Positions 13,912-24,281 of a DNA stretch of 64,000 nt are shown in pieces; positions within the stretch are counted from its first letter, which is position 1, and each line of letters opens with the position of its first letter. The DNA is from Dendrobium chrysotoxum (Eukaryota > Streptophyta > Magnoliopsida > Asparagales > Orchidaceae), in the NCBI GenBank assembly GCA_019925795.1, contig CM034310.1, forward strand, positions 12,792,764-12,856,763, given 5' to 3'. A program made the translations under genes and the position numbers. The notes under the pieces are model-generated. The model saw only the letters and a list, made by a program, of their open reading frames with translations. It was not told where the DNA came from and ran no database searches.

Positions 13912-15153
13912 ATTTCATGATTACTAATTTCTGAAGTTTCTATTTTTTATTTTTCTTTTGGTTTTTATTTAATTTGATTGTCTATTTCTTTTTTAGATTT
14001 TTTATTTTCCTCCTAATTTTCATTTGTTTGATTTGCTTATCAGATTTAGTTATTTCATTTTATGGGCTTTCCTTTTGTTTTTTGATTTACTGTTTACTAT
14101 CTTCAGAATCAGATCACTACTCACTACTACTGATAATTTAGATTTCTAATTGAGAGTTTTGCCATATTTTTTTGGAAGCTTATAAGCAGTGATTGACTCC
14201 TCTGAAACAGTTCAAGGAAAGAAACATTGATGATTGTTTCTCTTCCTCTAAACTCCTTTAATGGTGTACTATTCCTTTTGAATAAAAATCATTTTCAAAA
14301 TTAAAAAGTTAGTTTTTGAAATAGAGATCTATTTTATCTTCCTACAGTAATCTATCTCATATGAATAGTGTTTTCATAGCATTGAATCATTATTATGCTT
14401 TTCTTAATCAGGTGATTGTACTTATCATATGAAGTATAATTTTATTCTGTGAATTACTCCTCCTTTCTATAGAGAGTGACTTTTTCTTCTCTTATGTCAG
14501 GAAGTTAATTTCACAACTAAGAATCTTTTAGAGATTATGAATGGAAGCAAGCTTGCAAAAGAAATAAGAAGCGGCATAAAATGGGCCCAAAAATGAAAAG
14601 ATGCGCAATGACGCCAAAAAATGGAAAGATAAACAAAGTGTATCAAAAATCAAAAGATGTATAAAGTGCACCAAATAAATTGAAAAGGAGGCACAAAATG
14701 AGCCCACCATGAAATAAGCTTTCTTCTCTTTCATTTCTTTAAAAGTCTTAGAAAAATCTATACGCCACTCAATTCTTTCAAAAACATGAGATTGAAAATT
14801 ATGATTTCTGATTCATTACTTTGTAATACTATTTTATTAGATATTTTTCTAGAATGAGGCTTGAAAGGATCTTTTTTCAATTCTAATTTCTTTTCTTCTG
14901 AATTAGACTTTTGTTTGAAAGGAATTTGAACCTGCAAGGTGTCCGAGGTAGGATTTACAAAAATCAATTTTTTAATATTTTTGGATTTTAGCAGTATTAA
15001 TTGTCTTCTTATTGGCTTTTGAATTGGAAAATAAGAAAAAATTCTTATTTAATGGAGCAAATCGATTCAAAAAATACTCTTTTTGGTTTTTTAGTGTTGG
15101 TTTTGTACTATTTTTTATATGTTTATGTGATATTTTCCCTTTTTTGAGATGTC

Positions 15154-15164
15154 AAAAGGGGGAG
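15154..15164 (+). promoter_or_regulatory. upstream polypurine tract (second copy)
   Basis: AAAAGGGGGAG, preceded by GATGTC. The same GATGTC plus purine run occurs about 175 bp inside the 3' LTR boundary of the minus-strand element (36541-36551). Multiple polypurine tracts are a described Sirevirus trait. Confidence 0.6.
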
Positions 15165-15326
15165 TAGTTTATGTTCTGGGTCATTGTACATTTTGAATTA
15201 TCAATATTCAAATGTTTAGTGTTCTTGTACTATTCACCTGGCTAATAGAAATTACACTCCTTAGTTTTCATGGCTTTGTCGTTTATTTATTGAATTTGGA
15301 ATTACTAACAAATATTTGCCATCATC

Positions 15327-15340
15327 AAAAAGGGGGAGAT
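15327..15340 (+). promoter_or_regulatory. LTR-proximal polypurine tract
   Basis: AAAAAGGGGGAGAT directly precedes the LTR start. It would prime plus-strand DNA synthesis. The equivalent tract in the minus-strand element is identical. Confidence 0.8.
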
Positions 15341-17139
15341 TATTGTGAATTTAGATTCAAGGATTATGATTTTGATGATAACAAACATTTTTATTTATAT
15401 TTGAATGCCTAATCTCTTAGGTTCACAAGATTAATTGTAATTCAAGCCAGCTCAAGATCGAGTCAGTCTGTTTGTATTTCAGGTTTAATATATTCATCTT
15501 TCTTGAGTCAAGTGTAATGTAATGGATCGCCAAACTAAGTAACCTTGCACACACACACTCAGGGGGAGAGTTTTAGTGAGTTAGAGTTTCTGTTCTAATT
15601 TTGTTCTAATCATCCTAGTCAATATTCATATCATTCGGGTCAATCCATTTAAAATAGAAACCCTAATTAGGGTAGCCATATTAAGTCAATCTGATTAAGC
15701 AGATCATCTTGGATGATAACCCATCATATAGGATGATATGCTCAAATAAAATATTCTCAACCATTAGACTAAGTTAAGCAAGTTTTTATTTTTAGAATAT
15801 TTATCTAATCATCCAAACGATACGTGTATCATCCTGTATGATTCATTAGAATCACGCCTAAATTAGTCAGGTGATTAAGGAAAGTAATTAAGGATTAATT
15901 GATTTGATCACATCATCCTGGATGATCAATAAGAAATTCCCTTCATCTAGTGTATTTCACCTGGACGACCCAAACAATGTACCAGATGATATTGGCCATT
16001 TTGAACTAATCATACTTGATGATGGAGATATCATCCTGGACGATCAAGACATTTTTTAAATCGTCCAGAATAATTATCCTGGATGTCCCGAATAATATGC
16101 CAGACGATTTTGATCATTTTGACCTAATTGTACAGGACAATATAGATATCATCTTGGATAATTAAGTCATTTTCTATGGATCATCCTGGTTTTTCTCCTA
16201 GATGACCCTAACTATCTACTGGACGATATTCCTGATTTACACAAATTATCTATGATGATTGTTGAATCATCTAGGATGATCTGAACAACTGTCTTCTAAT
16301 TATCCAGAGAAACCAGATTGTCCAGATCAAAAAGGGATGATTTACACTAATCATACAGGATGATCGACAGATCATCCTAGATGATCTTTGATGAAAAGTT
16401 GGAATTTAGGGCTATTTTTTTATCCCTTCTATTTAAGATCTTTTTCTTGCTACTGAAAAAATCATTTGCCGTTGTCCTTTCCTTAAAGAGTCTTGAGAGA
16501 GAGAGGGAGAGCTTATGGGAGAGAGAGAGAGAATCTTGTGAGGGGGAGTGTGTGAGGTGTTCACAAAGATTACTCTAAGTAAGGATTTGAGTCGTCGTCT
16601 CCGGTCATCGTTCCTCATTCCTTGGTGCTCTGAAGGAAGGATTATCTGTAAGAAGATCATGGTTCTCTGCTTGCTTCAGCAGGAAGCGAAATGAGGTAAG
16701 GTTCTCTGCCTACTTCAGTAGGAAGAAAAAGGAGTCTGGGTTCTCTACCTCACCGGGTTGGTGAAATGGATTTTTGTAAAGGCTACTCTGCCTTACTATG
16801 GGAGCAGAAGGAGAGTCACTTTGTTTTAGTATAATACTTAGAGGGGAGGATACGGGGAGTGGACGTAGGTCAAGTTGACCGAACCATTATAAAATCTAGT
16901 GTGTTCTTTCTGATCATATTTTGCACTTTACTTTTGTATTTATGATCATGTGATTGTAGTTATTATTTTGTTTTATTAAATATCTACACATCATCATGAA
17001 ATTGTATTTATTTTAAAACATTCAAAAAGTTTTTCAAAATCATTTTTTCTTAAGAATTTTTAAAACTACCAATTCACCCCCCCTCTTGGTTAGCCTCGGG
17101 CTAGTTCATAAGGGCTTGACATCCCTTACGAACTCTCAA
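15341..17139 (+). repeat. 3' LTR of the old Sirevirus copy
   Basis: About 1.8 kb. It aligns along its length with the younger LTRs: opening with ATGATTTTGATGATAACAAACA, then the CACACACACACTCAGGG block, the palindrome-rich middle, the GA-rich stretch, TATA, and the end GAACTCTCA. The expected terminal TG is TA here. Palindrome CpGs are mostly TpG or CpA (ATCATCC in place of ATCGTCC), as expected after long cytosine methylation and deamination. Confidence 0.85.
16888..16894 (+). promoter_or_regulatory. LTR TATA box
   Basis: TATAAAA in the conserved context GACCGAACCATTATAAAATC, about 250 bp before the LTR end, matching the TATA position in the family's other LTRs. Confidence 0.6.
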
Positions 17140-17140
17140 C

Positions 17141-17556
17141 AGGATCAAAGTCATGTTTGGTCAAATGTTTGACTATATTAATATGAGTAAAGGGATCATT
17201 AATTTCATCATCAATGTTATGATTTTAATTGATATATCTATCTGAGAAAAGAAAATTTTAATTACTACTAATCATTTGAAAATAAAGATAATGATCATCA
17301 GGTTTGATTTTTCATAAGATAATTAATTAAAGTTTTGAAAACTTTGATTTTTGAAAATTTGATATGGGTTTCTAAATCTCCTATAAGTGTACACCTTTGT
17401 AGTTAATTACATCATAGGAAACAAGAGTTTCCTATGAATACTCTCGATTAAAATAGCGGTAGAAATTTCATTTAAGATTTCAAGGCTTGATGTCAAAGGA
17501 GGTATGGGTTGGAATTTTAAAATGGGATTGGAACAAGGTTGATTACATATTTTTGG
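17141..17556 (-). repeat. ~410-bp direct repeat, left copy (possible Ogre/Tat LTR piece)
   Basis: Starts with AGGATCAAAGTCATG immediately after the old Sirevirus LTR and matches 22694-23108 almost throughout. Shared phrases include TTTGGTCAAATGTTTGACTA, AAAGGGATCATTA and CATCATAGGAAAC. The two copies are in the same orientation about 5.55 kb apart. The copy is cut on its left exactly at the Sirevirus LTR junction. Given the PBS at 22449-22466, it may be part of the 3' LTR of a minus-strand element. The strand is inferred. Confidence 0.6.
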
Positions 17557-18650
17557 AATCATGGGGACTCATACCTATCCTTAAAAACTAGAGGGTTACT
17601 AACTAGGATGGCGCCTAACAAGCTTAAATACACCATTAGTTAGTCAAGATCCTATGAGGTTGGAAGCACGGGGACGCACACCTACTCCTAAAAGATTGAA
17701 TTTCTTTTGGGTTTTTAATGACTAACCTAGCTAGAATGCACATAGACTCATATCTAACCCAGGGGACTAGCCAATGAGACAGTCTACCTAAACTTCTAAG
17801 GATTTTGTAAAGAATTATTTAACTCAAATTTGATTTTAGATGCTATAATGGTGCCACGAGGTGCTTGCTCCACCACTAGCTGATCTAATCCTAAGGAAAG
17901 GAAGCACGATGACTCACACCAATCCTTAAAAGACTAGAGAATTTTAATTTTTGTGTTGAATTAGATATGAACTTTGAATTTTGAATTTTGATTGAATTTG
18001 ATTTTGTTTGAGATTGATTAAAATTTTGATTTCAGATAGAGTTCTAAATTTGGAAGATTTTTTAAATTTGAATTTGAAGAATTTTGAAATCAAATTTTTT
18101 TTTTAAATTTGAAGAGTATTTTATTGATGTTGAATTTTATACTTATTTAGCATGGTACTTCTGTAAGAGCCTCCAAAATATTTAAAAGAATCATATAGAA
18201 ACCTTCAGAATTAGTCAGTTGATGTTTAAAATTCCATTTTAGATTGTCTCTAAGATAAGAGGTCATTCTTATCTCTATTTATACTTCCCACCAATCTCTT
18301 GGTAGGCTAAGTTAAGCATCCAAAGAACCTAGACCAAGTCTATTACTTAGATTATTCTAGGTCACACTAGCTTATCACGAGCTTGAACTATTCAAGTTTT
18401 ATATGATTTTGAGTTTTATTGAGCCTTAGATACAATGCTCTGCATGGCCTCAAGCTCCTCCAATTGGAGTAGGGTACTCTACTCACTTGTGATTTGATTT
18501 TTAACGGTAATTCTCAGCATTATAAAGTACTCCTTCTAGTGGGATTATTCTTGGACCCAGTATAGAGTATAATTTTATAGAGTAGGCCTTAAAGGAAAAG
18601 ATGCCTACATGTAAGGACTCATACACATTCCTCAAGGATAAGATTTAATT
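17557..18650. repeat. degenerate repeats within non-coding sequence
   Basis: No gene seen. At least three loosely related segments share the order: a phrase like GGTGCCACGAGG or GGCGCC, then 'taatcctaagg', then 'GGAAGCACG.GGACTCACACC.ATCCTTAAAAGA'. They lie near 17556, 17640-17700 and 17850-17940. A similar phrase recurs near 18600 and again at 32040-32210, next to the satellite. They are probably pieces of one retroelement's non-coding region. I cannot name the family. Confidence 0.45.
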
Positions 18651-18989
18651 TTTTTATCAAGAATAGAAGATTTAATCTTTTTATTGAAAATTTCCCCTTA
18701 AACATTTGGACCTTGTCAGAATAACAAAAAGAAAGAAATTAATAAGTATAGTGGAATGTATGTTGACTTCCACTAACCCAAAAAGGTTTGAGGATTAAGG
18801 TTTTGTTGACCCAGACCAAGTTTCATAGAAAATGAACTAGGTCTCCTTTATGTATTTTTGAATAAGAATCAATTTGAAAAAGGCTTAAGTTAGATAGAGA
18901 AATTTGATCTTTTCAATTCTCTTGCATAGAATTTTATATCCGATAGATAATCAGTGCGTGATGGAGAATATGGATTCGAGATTTTTCAA

Positions 18990-19330
18990 ATTCAATTAAT
19001 TAAGATTGATCAGGTTTTCCTTTGAGATTTAAGGAATTAAAGAAGGAAGAAGCCTCTTTCTTTTTCATTTCTTGGTGGTATACTTTGCACATCTTTTGAT
19101 TTTGTGGTGTATTTTGCGGATCTTTTAGACTTTTGATGCACTTCGTGCATTTCTTGATTTTTGGCTCACTTTTCGCATCTCTTGATTTCAATTGATTTTG
19201 AGAAGAGGCTTCACCTTCTTTAAAATCTCAAAATGATTGCTCTCTTTTAAATGCTGGGATTATATCTCGAGTATTAAAGAGGAAAACTCAATCTCTCTTA
19301 TACAAGGAAGAATAATCCTTAAAGAAGACC
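18990..19330 (-). mobile_element. probable Sirevirus 3' non-coding fragment
   Basis: Contains the distinctive phrases TTTGCACATCTTTTGATTTT, TTGATGCACTTCGTGCAT, TTGATTTTTGGCTCACTTTT and CGCATC. These closely resemble the plus-strand text of the minus-strand Sirevirus 3' region at 37020-37260 (GCGCATCTTTTGATTTTTG, CACTTTGTGTATCC, GCATCTTTTCAATTTTGGCT). A following stretch resembling GATTATCTT...GGAAGAA also matches in order. The orientation would be minus. No gag, pol or LTR is attached. Short and diverged. Confidence 0.4.
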
Positions 19331-20639
19331 CAATCCTTTGATGGGAGTATCAACTTAACTAGGAAAATATTTGAATAGATTTAAAGCATGCAAGAGATGC
19401 CTATTAGGATAGAAATATGCAAAAATATTGAAAGGACGTTCATTTCCAAATCAACTTATATTTGATATAGATTTTAATTCAAAGATCAAATCAAACCACA
19501 TAAGCGGTGGGAGGGAGGGGCATTTAAACATCTTATGGAGTTAACTACAACTCTCTGTTAGTTAAAGTTTAAGGTAGAGGCCAATTTTTATTAAAAAGGT
19601 AAATCAACTATCTTGAAAGTCTGTATATAGTGTACACTTGAGAAATTAGTAAGTTTTCCTTAAGGGAAAATTATTGGTCTAGGTGGCAAGACCCTAACAG
19701 TATGGAATTATATTCTATAATCTCTTCGGATGGAGAGATTGTTATGGGGTCTGCACTACCCCTAGTTGATGTGACATCATCTTAATAAAAATATTTATCA
19801 TGATAGAACCTATTTGAACGTTAAATTTCAATGTTATCACTATCTAATATAATCTTAGATTATTTCCCCTCTCTTATTATAAATGGTCTAATAATTAAGA
19901 GCTTGGCTCCCCAAGTGGTTTTTATAACTCCTCCTCTATAGATGATGAAGTGGGATACATGTAATAACATGACCTAACATCCTCTAATTGAGTGGATAGG
20001 TCATATCCTTCAACTAGGGGCCTACGGCCTATTGCTGGTGATTTCTCAGTTATGGCTTGATTAATTCCTATGCTGTAGTCAAAAGGGCACGGTGGAGGTC
20101 GCGCTATCATTCTCATGACTTCCCTCCTTTGCATAATAGTAGAAGGGTGGAAATTATTTCCACCGATAGGGTACATGGAAGGAGCAATGAACTCTTGATT
20201 GTCCTTAAATTTGAGTTGGTTTATGGCTTCAAACTCAGCAGTTTTTTAGCCTAAAGGACCTTCTTTCTAACTCTTTGAAGGTGAAGCTAGAACTTAACTC
20301 GACATCAGATATAGACGAACTCTCATCTATTTTTGCTGGTTTCTATTCCTTATCCATCGTAGTAGAGAGTACAGTGGGCAAAGGGGCAAAAACAACCTGT
20401 ATTTTTGAGATTAGGGAGTTGGGTCCTAACCCTATAGTAACTTCCACTAAGGAGAAATCATTTTGAGTTCTAGTAGAAAGATCTATGATTATTTCTCCAT
20501 TAACTAAAAGCTTAAAGTTCTTAAACTCCACTCTAAACTGAATCAAACTATCAAAGAAGATTTCTTATGTGGTCAGGTTCCTATCAAGGGAGAAGATAGG
20601 TTTCCCTGCGATTTGAGATAATCAAGTTTTTGAAATTTA
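19331..20639. other. non-coding, no gene recognised
   Basis: AT-rich sequence with scattered short open frames on both strands, the longest around 19922-20176 and 20275-20546. Neither shows a recognisable domain, and flanking stops are frequent. It could be decayed internal sequence of the Ogre/Tat-like element implied by the PBS at 22449-22466. Confidence 0.4.
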
Positions 20640-22290
20640 AGAAGGTGATTTAAATTAGTTGATTTTGAAATGGAATTTGAATTTTGAACTTTACTAATTT
20701 TATTCAAAATTTTATAACTCAATCATGTTAAGTTTATGCTCAATATGGTGGTTAATAAAATTAATGAGGAGAACTTAAGAGCTGAACTAGACTCTTTCGC
20801 TCCATAAATTAACTAGTGAGCAAAATTTTTAAGCTTGAATTTGATAAAGGTTTTGTATTTTAAGATTGGAATTGATTATGATGATTTTGAAAAGGATTTG
20901 ATTTTGAAAACTAAAAGAATTTTCATCGAGTTTTGAAACTGAATATATTGAACTTGCATTCAACATAAAGGTTAACTAATTAACTAGATGATTCAAGGGA
21001 TTAGCTTTACTCTTTCATCCAATCAATCAAATTGGGCTGAAATTTTAAAGCTTGAACTTGAACTTGAAGTTTGAACTGAACTTGAATTTGGGATGTTAAA
21101 ATCAAATTTGAACTAAAGGTTAAAATTGAATTTTGATTTGTAGTTGAAATTGAATTCAAATTTAAGGTTGAAATTTGATTTAGATTTGAAGTTGAAATTG
21201 AATTCAAATTTGAGGCTGAAATTGAATTGATCTTCTTCAGATTTTGAAACTCAACACATTGAGCTTTACTCAAATATGCAGGTTCCCAAAATTAAAAGGA
21301 TGATCCTAAAAGTTTGGCTTAACTCTCACTCCACCAATTGACAGTTTGATAGGGGTCTCAAATTTTGAAATTAGGACTGGTTTGACTGATCTTGAAAATT
21401 GATGGAGTTTTTCTCAAGTTTTTGAAACCTAATATGTTGAATTTAACATTCAACATTAAGGTTAACAAGTTAACGAGAAGATAAAGGGATTGGCTTGACA
21501 CTTTCATCCCACTAACTGGCTTGGAGTTAAAATGTTAAAGCTTGAATTTGATTGAGGGTTGGAATTTGCATTACATACGAGAAACTACAAAAGGATGTTG
21601 TAGGAAATGTATAACAATGGCAATCAAAGCTGATTCGAAAGGATTTTGAAAAGATTTTGGATTTTTGAAAGTTGGAAGATCTTCCCAGATTTTTGAAACT
21701 TAACATGTTGAATGTACACTAAACATAAAGGTTTACAAATTTGGAAGGAAGATCAATGAGTTCTGACTCAACTCTCTTACCTTATTGATTGACTCAGGGG
21801 TAGAGTGTCGGAGTCTATATTTAGATTTGATGTTGCATTGCATATGTTAAATGATAGGTGGATATTGTAGGAAACATATAGCAATGAGGATCGGAGTTGA
21901 TTTGAATGGTATTTTAAAAAAAAATTGAATGTTTAAAATTTTAAAAGAATTTCCTTAAGTTTTTGTTTTTTTTTGAAACTCAACATGTTGAGATTACACT
22001 CAACATGATAGTTTACAAAATTAGAAGGGAACTCTAAGAGATTTTCTTCACTCTTTCACCCCACCAGTTGGGTTTGGGGTGAAATGTCAAAGCCTAAATT
22101 TTGCTAAAGGGTTTCAAATCTAGATATTAAGATTGAAGGATTTTTATAAATTGTGAAACTTAGTATGCTTGACATTTATTTGAGCACACACATTTATAAT
22201 TATTATAGGAGGATTTTGAAAAGTTTGGCTTGACCCTTTTGCTCTGCCAATTAACTTGAAGGCAAAATGTCAAAGTCCAATTTTGAAGGA
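20640..22290. repeat. degenerate ~200-280-bp tandem repeat
   Basis: About seven imperfect copies of a unit with three ordered landmarks: 'TTGAAACTCAACATGTTGA', then 'CATTCAACATAAAGGTTAACAA', then 'GGCTTGACTCTTTCACCCCACCAATTG' and 'AAAATGTCAAAGC'. Copies begin near 20690, 20935, 21242, 21415, 21690, 21970 and 22150. Spacing varies from about 180 to 310 bp. It lies just inside the PBS of the putative minus-strand Ogre/Tat-like element. Such elements often carry tandem repeats in untranslated parts, so this fits but does not prove the assignment. Confidence 0.6.
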
Positions 22291-22448
22291 GATTTTCTCG
22301 CTCACCTCTCTTTTTTGACATGTCTTAATTAATTTTGGCAACACTCACCAAGGCGAGAAATGTGTAGAGGGACCAACGAAAGTAGGGTAGTTAAAACTAC
22401 CGATTTAACAAAATTTTGACCATTATTAAAGATGGAGAGAGAGATTTA

Positions 22449-22466
22449 TCCCCAGTGGAGTCGCCA
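22449..22466 (-). promoter_or_regulatory. Ogre/Tat-type primer-binding site
   Basis: The minus strand reads TGGCGACTCCACTGGGGA, preceded by an A-run. From memory this is the PBS typical of plant Ogre/Tat Ty3/gypsy elements, complementary to the 3' end of a tRNA-Arg. It implies a 5' LTR to the right (from ~22470) and internal sequence to the left. No gag-pol of that element survives in the window. Confidence 0.65.
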
Positions 22467-22693
22467 TTTTTTTTTGTTTGAATAAAAAGTAAAGGTGTAG
22501 TTTGAAAATTTAATTTTCTTTGGAAATATTGAATTCCTGGGATTTTAGTTTTAAAGTTGAATGCATCATTATGAATGATATATCACCTCAAAAGGTGAAC
22601 ATATCATTCCTCAATGGGTTTAAATTATAAAACTTTGGATTTACCCCGATTTTCATAGTCAAACTCAGGAGAAGATAATATACGACCATGGAG

Positions 22694-23108
22694 GATCAAA
22701 GTGATATTTGGTCAAATGTTTGACTATTTTAATCATAGTAAAGGGATCATTATTTTCATCATCAAAGTTACGATTGTAACTGATATATCTATCTGAGGAA
22801 AGAAAATATCAATTAATACTAATTATTTAAAAATGATGATGATGATTATCAGGTTTGATTTTCCAAAAGTTAAATAATTGAAGTTTTGAAAACTTTAATT
22901 TTTAAAAATTTGATCTAGATTTCTAAATCTCCTACGAGCGCAAGCCCTCATAGTTAATTACATCATAGGAAACCAGAGTTTCCTATAAATACTGTTAATT
23001 AAAATAGCGATAGAAATTTCATTTAAGATTTTAAGGCTTAATGTCAAAGGAGGTAAGGGTTGGAATTTTTAAATGGGATTGGATCAAGGTTGAATACTTA
23101 TTTTTGGA
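22694..23108 (-). repeat. ~410-bp direct repeat, right copy
   Basis: Partner of 17141-17556 (see that entry). It starts at AGGATCAAAGTGATATTTGG and loses similarity after TATTTTTGGAATTT. It lies about 230 bp to the right of the PBS, where a 5' LTR on the minus strand should be. I could not find the TG/CA ends or a TSD of such an LTR. Confidence 0.6.
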
Positions 23109-24281
23109 ATTTAAGGAAGAAGGGTAAGAGGCACCTGAGATTCTAAAATAGTTCAGAAGTGCCCAAATTTATCCAAAGTGTTGGGCTTGAATTTGATTGA
23201 AAGAGGTTTATGTTTTAGTCGTCAATTTTATTAGAAGGTGGGAATTGGATTTTTGGAGGTTGAGGTCTTTTTGCCTAAGCATGTATCAAAACCTAAGTCT
23301 AAAATGGGTACTAAAAATTAGGGACCCGAACTTAGCTATTGCAATGCAAAATTTAGACTTATCCGGGCCTGGATTGGGGAGCCAACTAGACCACCTAGGC
23401 GCTTTAAAACCATGTGCTCGGCCACTTATGAAAGAGTGGGTAAGGACATTGATTAAATTAGATTTTTGAGAATAGGGCTGACATCTAGAGCAGACCCAAA
23501 TTGGCCCCTTAATATATGTTAGGTAAAATGAAACTTAAAGTAAATGCAATTAAGGAATTAGACACTTTTTAAGTTTGTATCTAATACAATGCATGTTAGT
23601 TAACTCAATTAAATGATTAAATCAGGATGAACCAATTTTTAAAAATGTTTAAAAATAATTTTATCCTAGAGATTACATAGATTCCCCTTGACAAAATTGT
23701 ACCCTCATAGGTCATGTGGTTTGCCAGAACCCGCAGGCCAGGAGGTGCCTAACAAATGGAAAGGAAATGCAACAATTATGCATATGAGAACTCGTTGCGA
23801 TCCCGGCCTTACTTCCTAAAATGTTAGAGTTTCTACGTTATCTTGAAATGTTTTAATTTAATTAAGGTAGAAAAAGTTTGTTCGTACCCTCACTAGCCTC
23901 CGATCGTTCCAGGCTAAAACAAAATCGACATGCAAAATCACTATAAAATTATGAAAAGAAGGCAATCGTAATATCGTAATCAACATTAAATAATTAATTA
24001 AATAATTAAATCAATTAAATAAATAAATGAAATGTTCATAGGAAAGTATCCTTTAATATTACAACCCAGGGTCTACAGAAAAAGTAAAGTGGTTGGGTAC
24101 CACTGAGTACAACCTGGATTCTACTCCTAAGATATAAGTGACTTTGAAAATGGGACTTGTCATTCTTCACTTCCTTGTCCTTTTAGGAGCTCCTTGAATC
24201 CGTCAGGTCCAGTTATCCAAATGAAAAGAAGCTCCCCCTTGAAAGGGGTATTTTCTTTTCTCTTTGGATATTTGAAATTTT
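23109..24281. other. non-coding flank of the LINE
   Basis: AT-rich, no recognisable gene. A short open frame near 23197-23469 has no known domain. The last 19 bases (24263-24281) are the left copy of the LINE target-site duplication. It may be part of the long LTR of the Ogre/Tat-like element. Confidence 0.4.

Larger units (their letters stand above)
13912..15340 (+). other. Sirevirus 3' non-coding region
   Basis: AT-rich, no credible ORF. It lies between the pol stop and the LTR. The matching interval in the minus-strand element (36366-37926) shares short phrases such as GCGCAATG, AAAGATGTATAAAGTGCACC and the two polypurine tracts. No env-like ORF is visible, although some Sireviruses have one in this position. 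Confidence 0.75.
9327..17139 (+). mobile_element. Sirevirus-type Ty1/copia relic, 5' truncated
   Basis: An old plus-strand Ty1/copia element of the same family as those at 34.7-44.5 kb and 55.7-63.8 kb. It begins inside gag, directly joined to satellite, with no 5' LTR, leader or PBS. It continues through decayed gag and pol, a ~1.4-kb 3' non-coding region, two polypurine tracts and one LTR ending at 17139. Stops and frameshifts are spread through both genes. I see no target-site duplication. Family placement rests on gag with a CCHC knuckle and long coiled-coil tail, copia gene order (protease, integrase, RT, RNase H), and an LTR rich in palindromes. Confidence 0.9.

Noticed and set aside
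19922..20546. Short open frames on both strands in the decayed region
   Set aside because: 60-85 codons, overlapping on opposite strands, no recognisable domain or conserved start.
22449..22466. tRNA-Arg gene 3' end
   Set aside because: Only the final 18 bases match a tRNA end. The flanks do not fold, and the adjacent A-run fits a retroelement PBS.
23197..23469. 90-codon plus-strand frame
   Set aside because: No domain recognised, and it lies in sequence that looks like LTR or other non-coding repeat.
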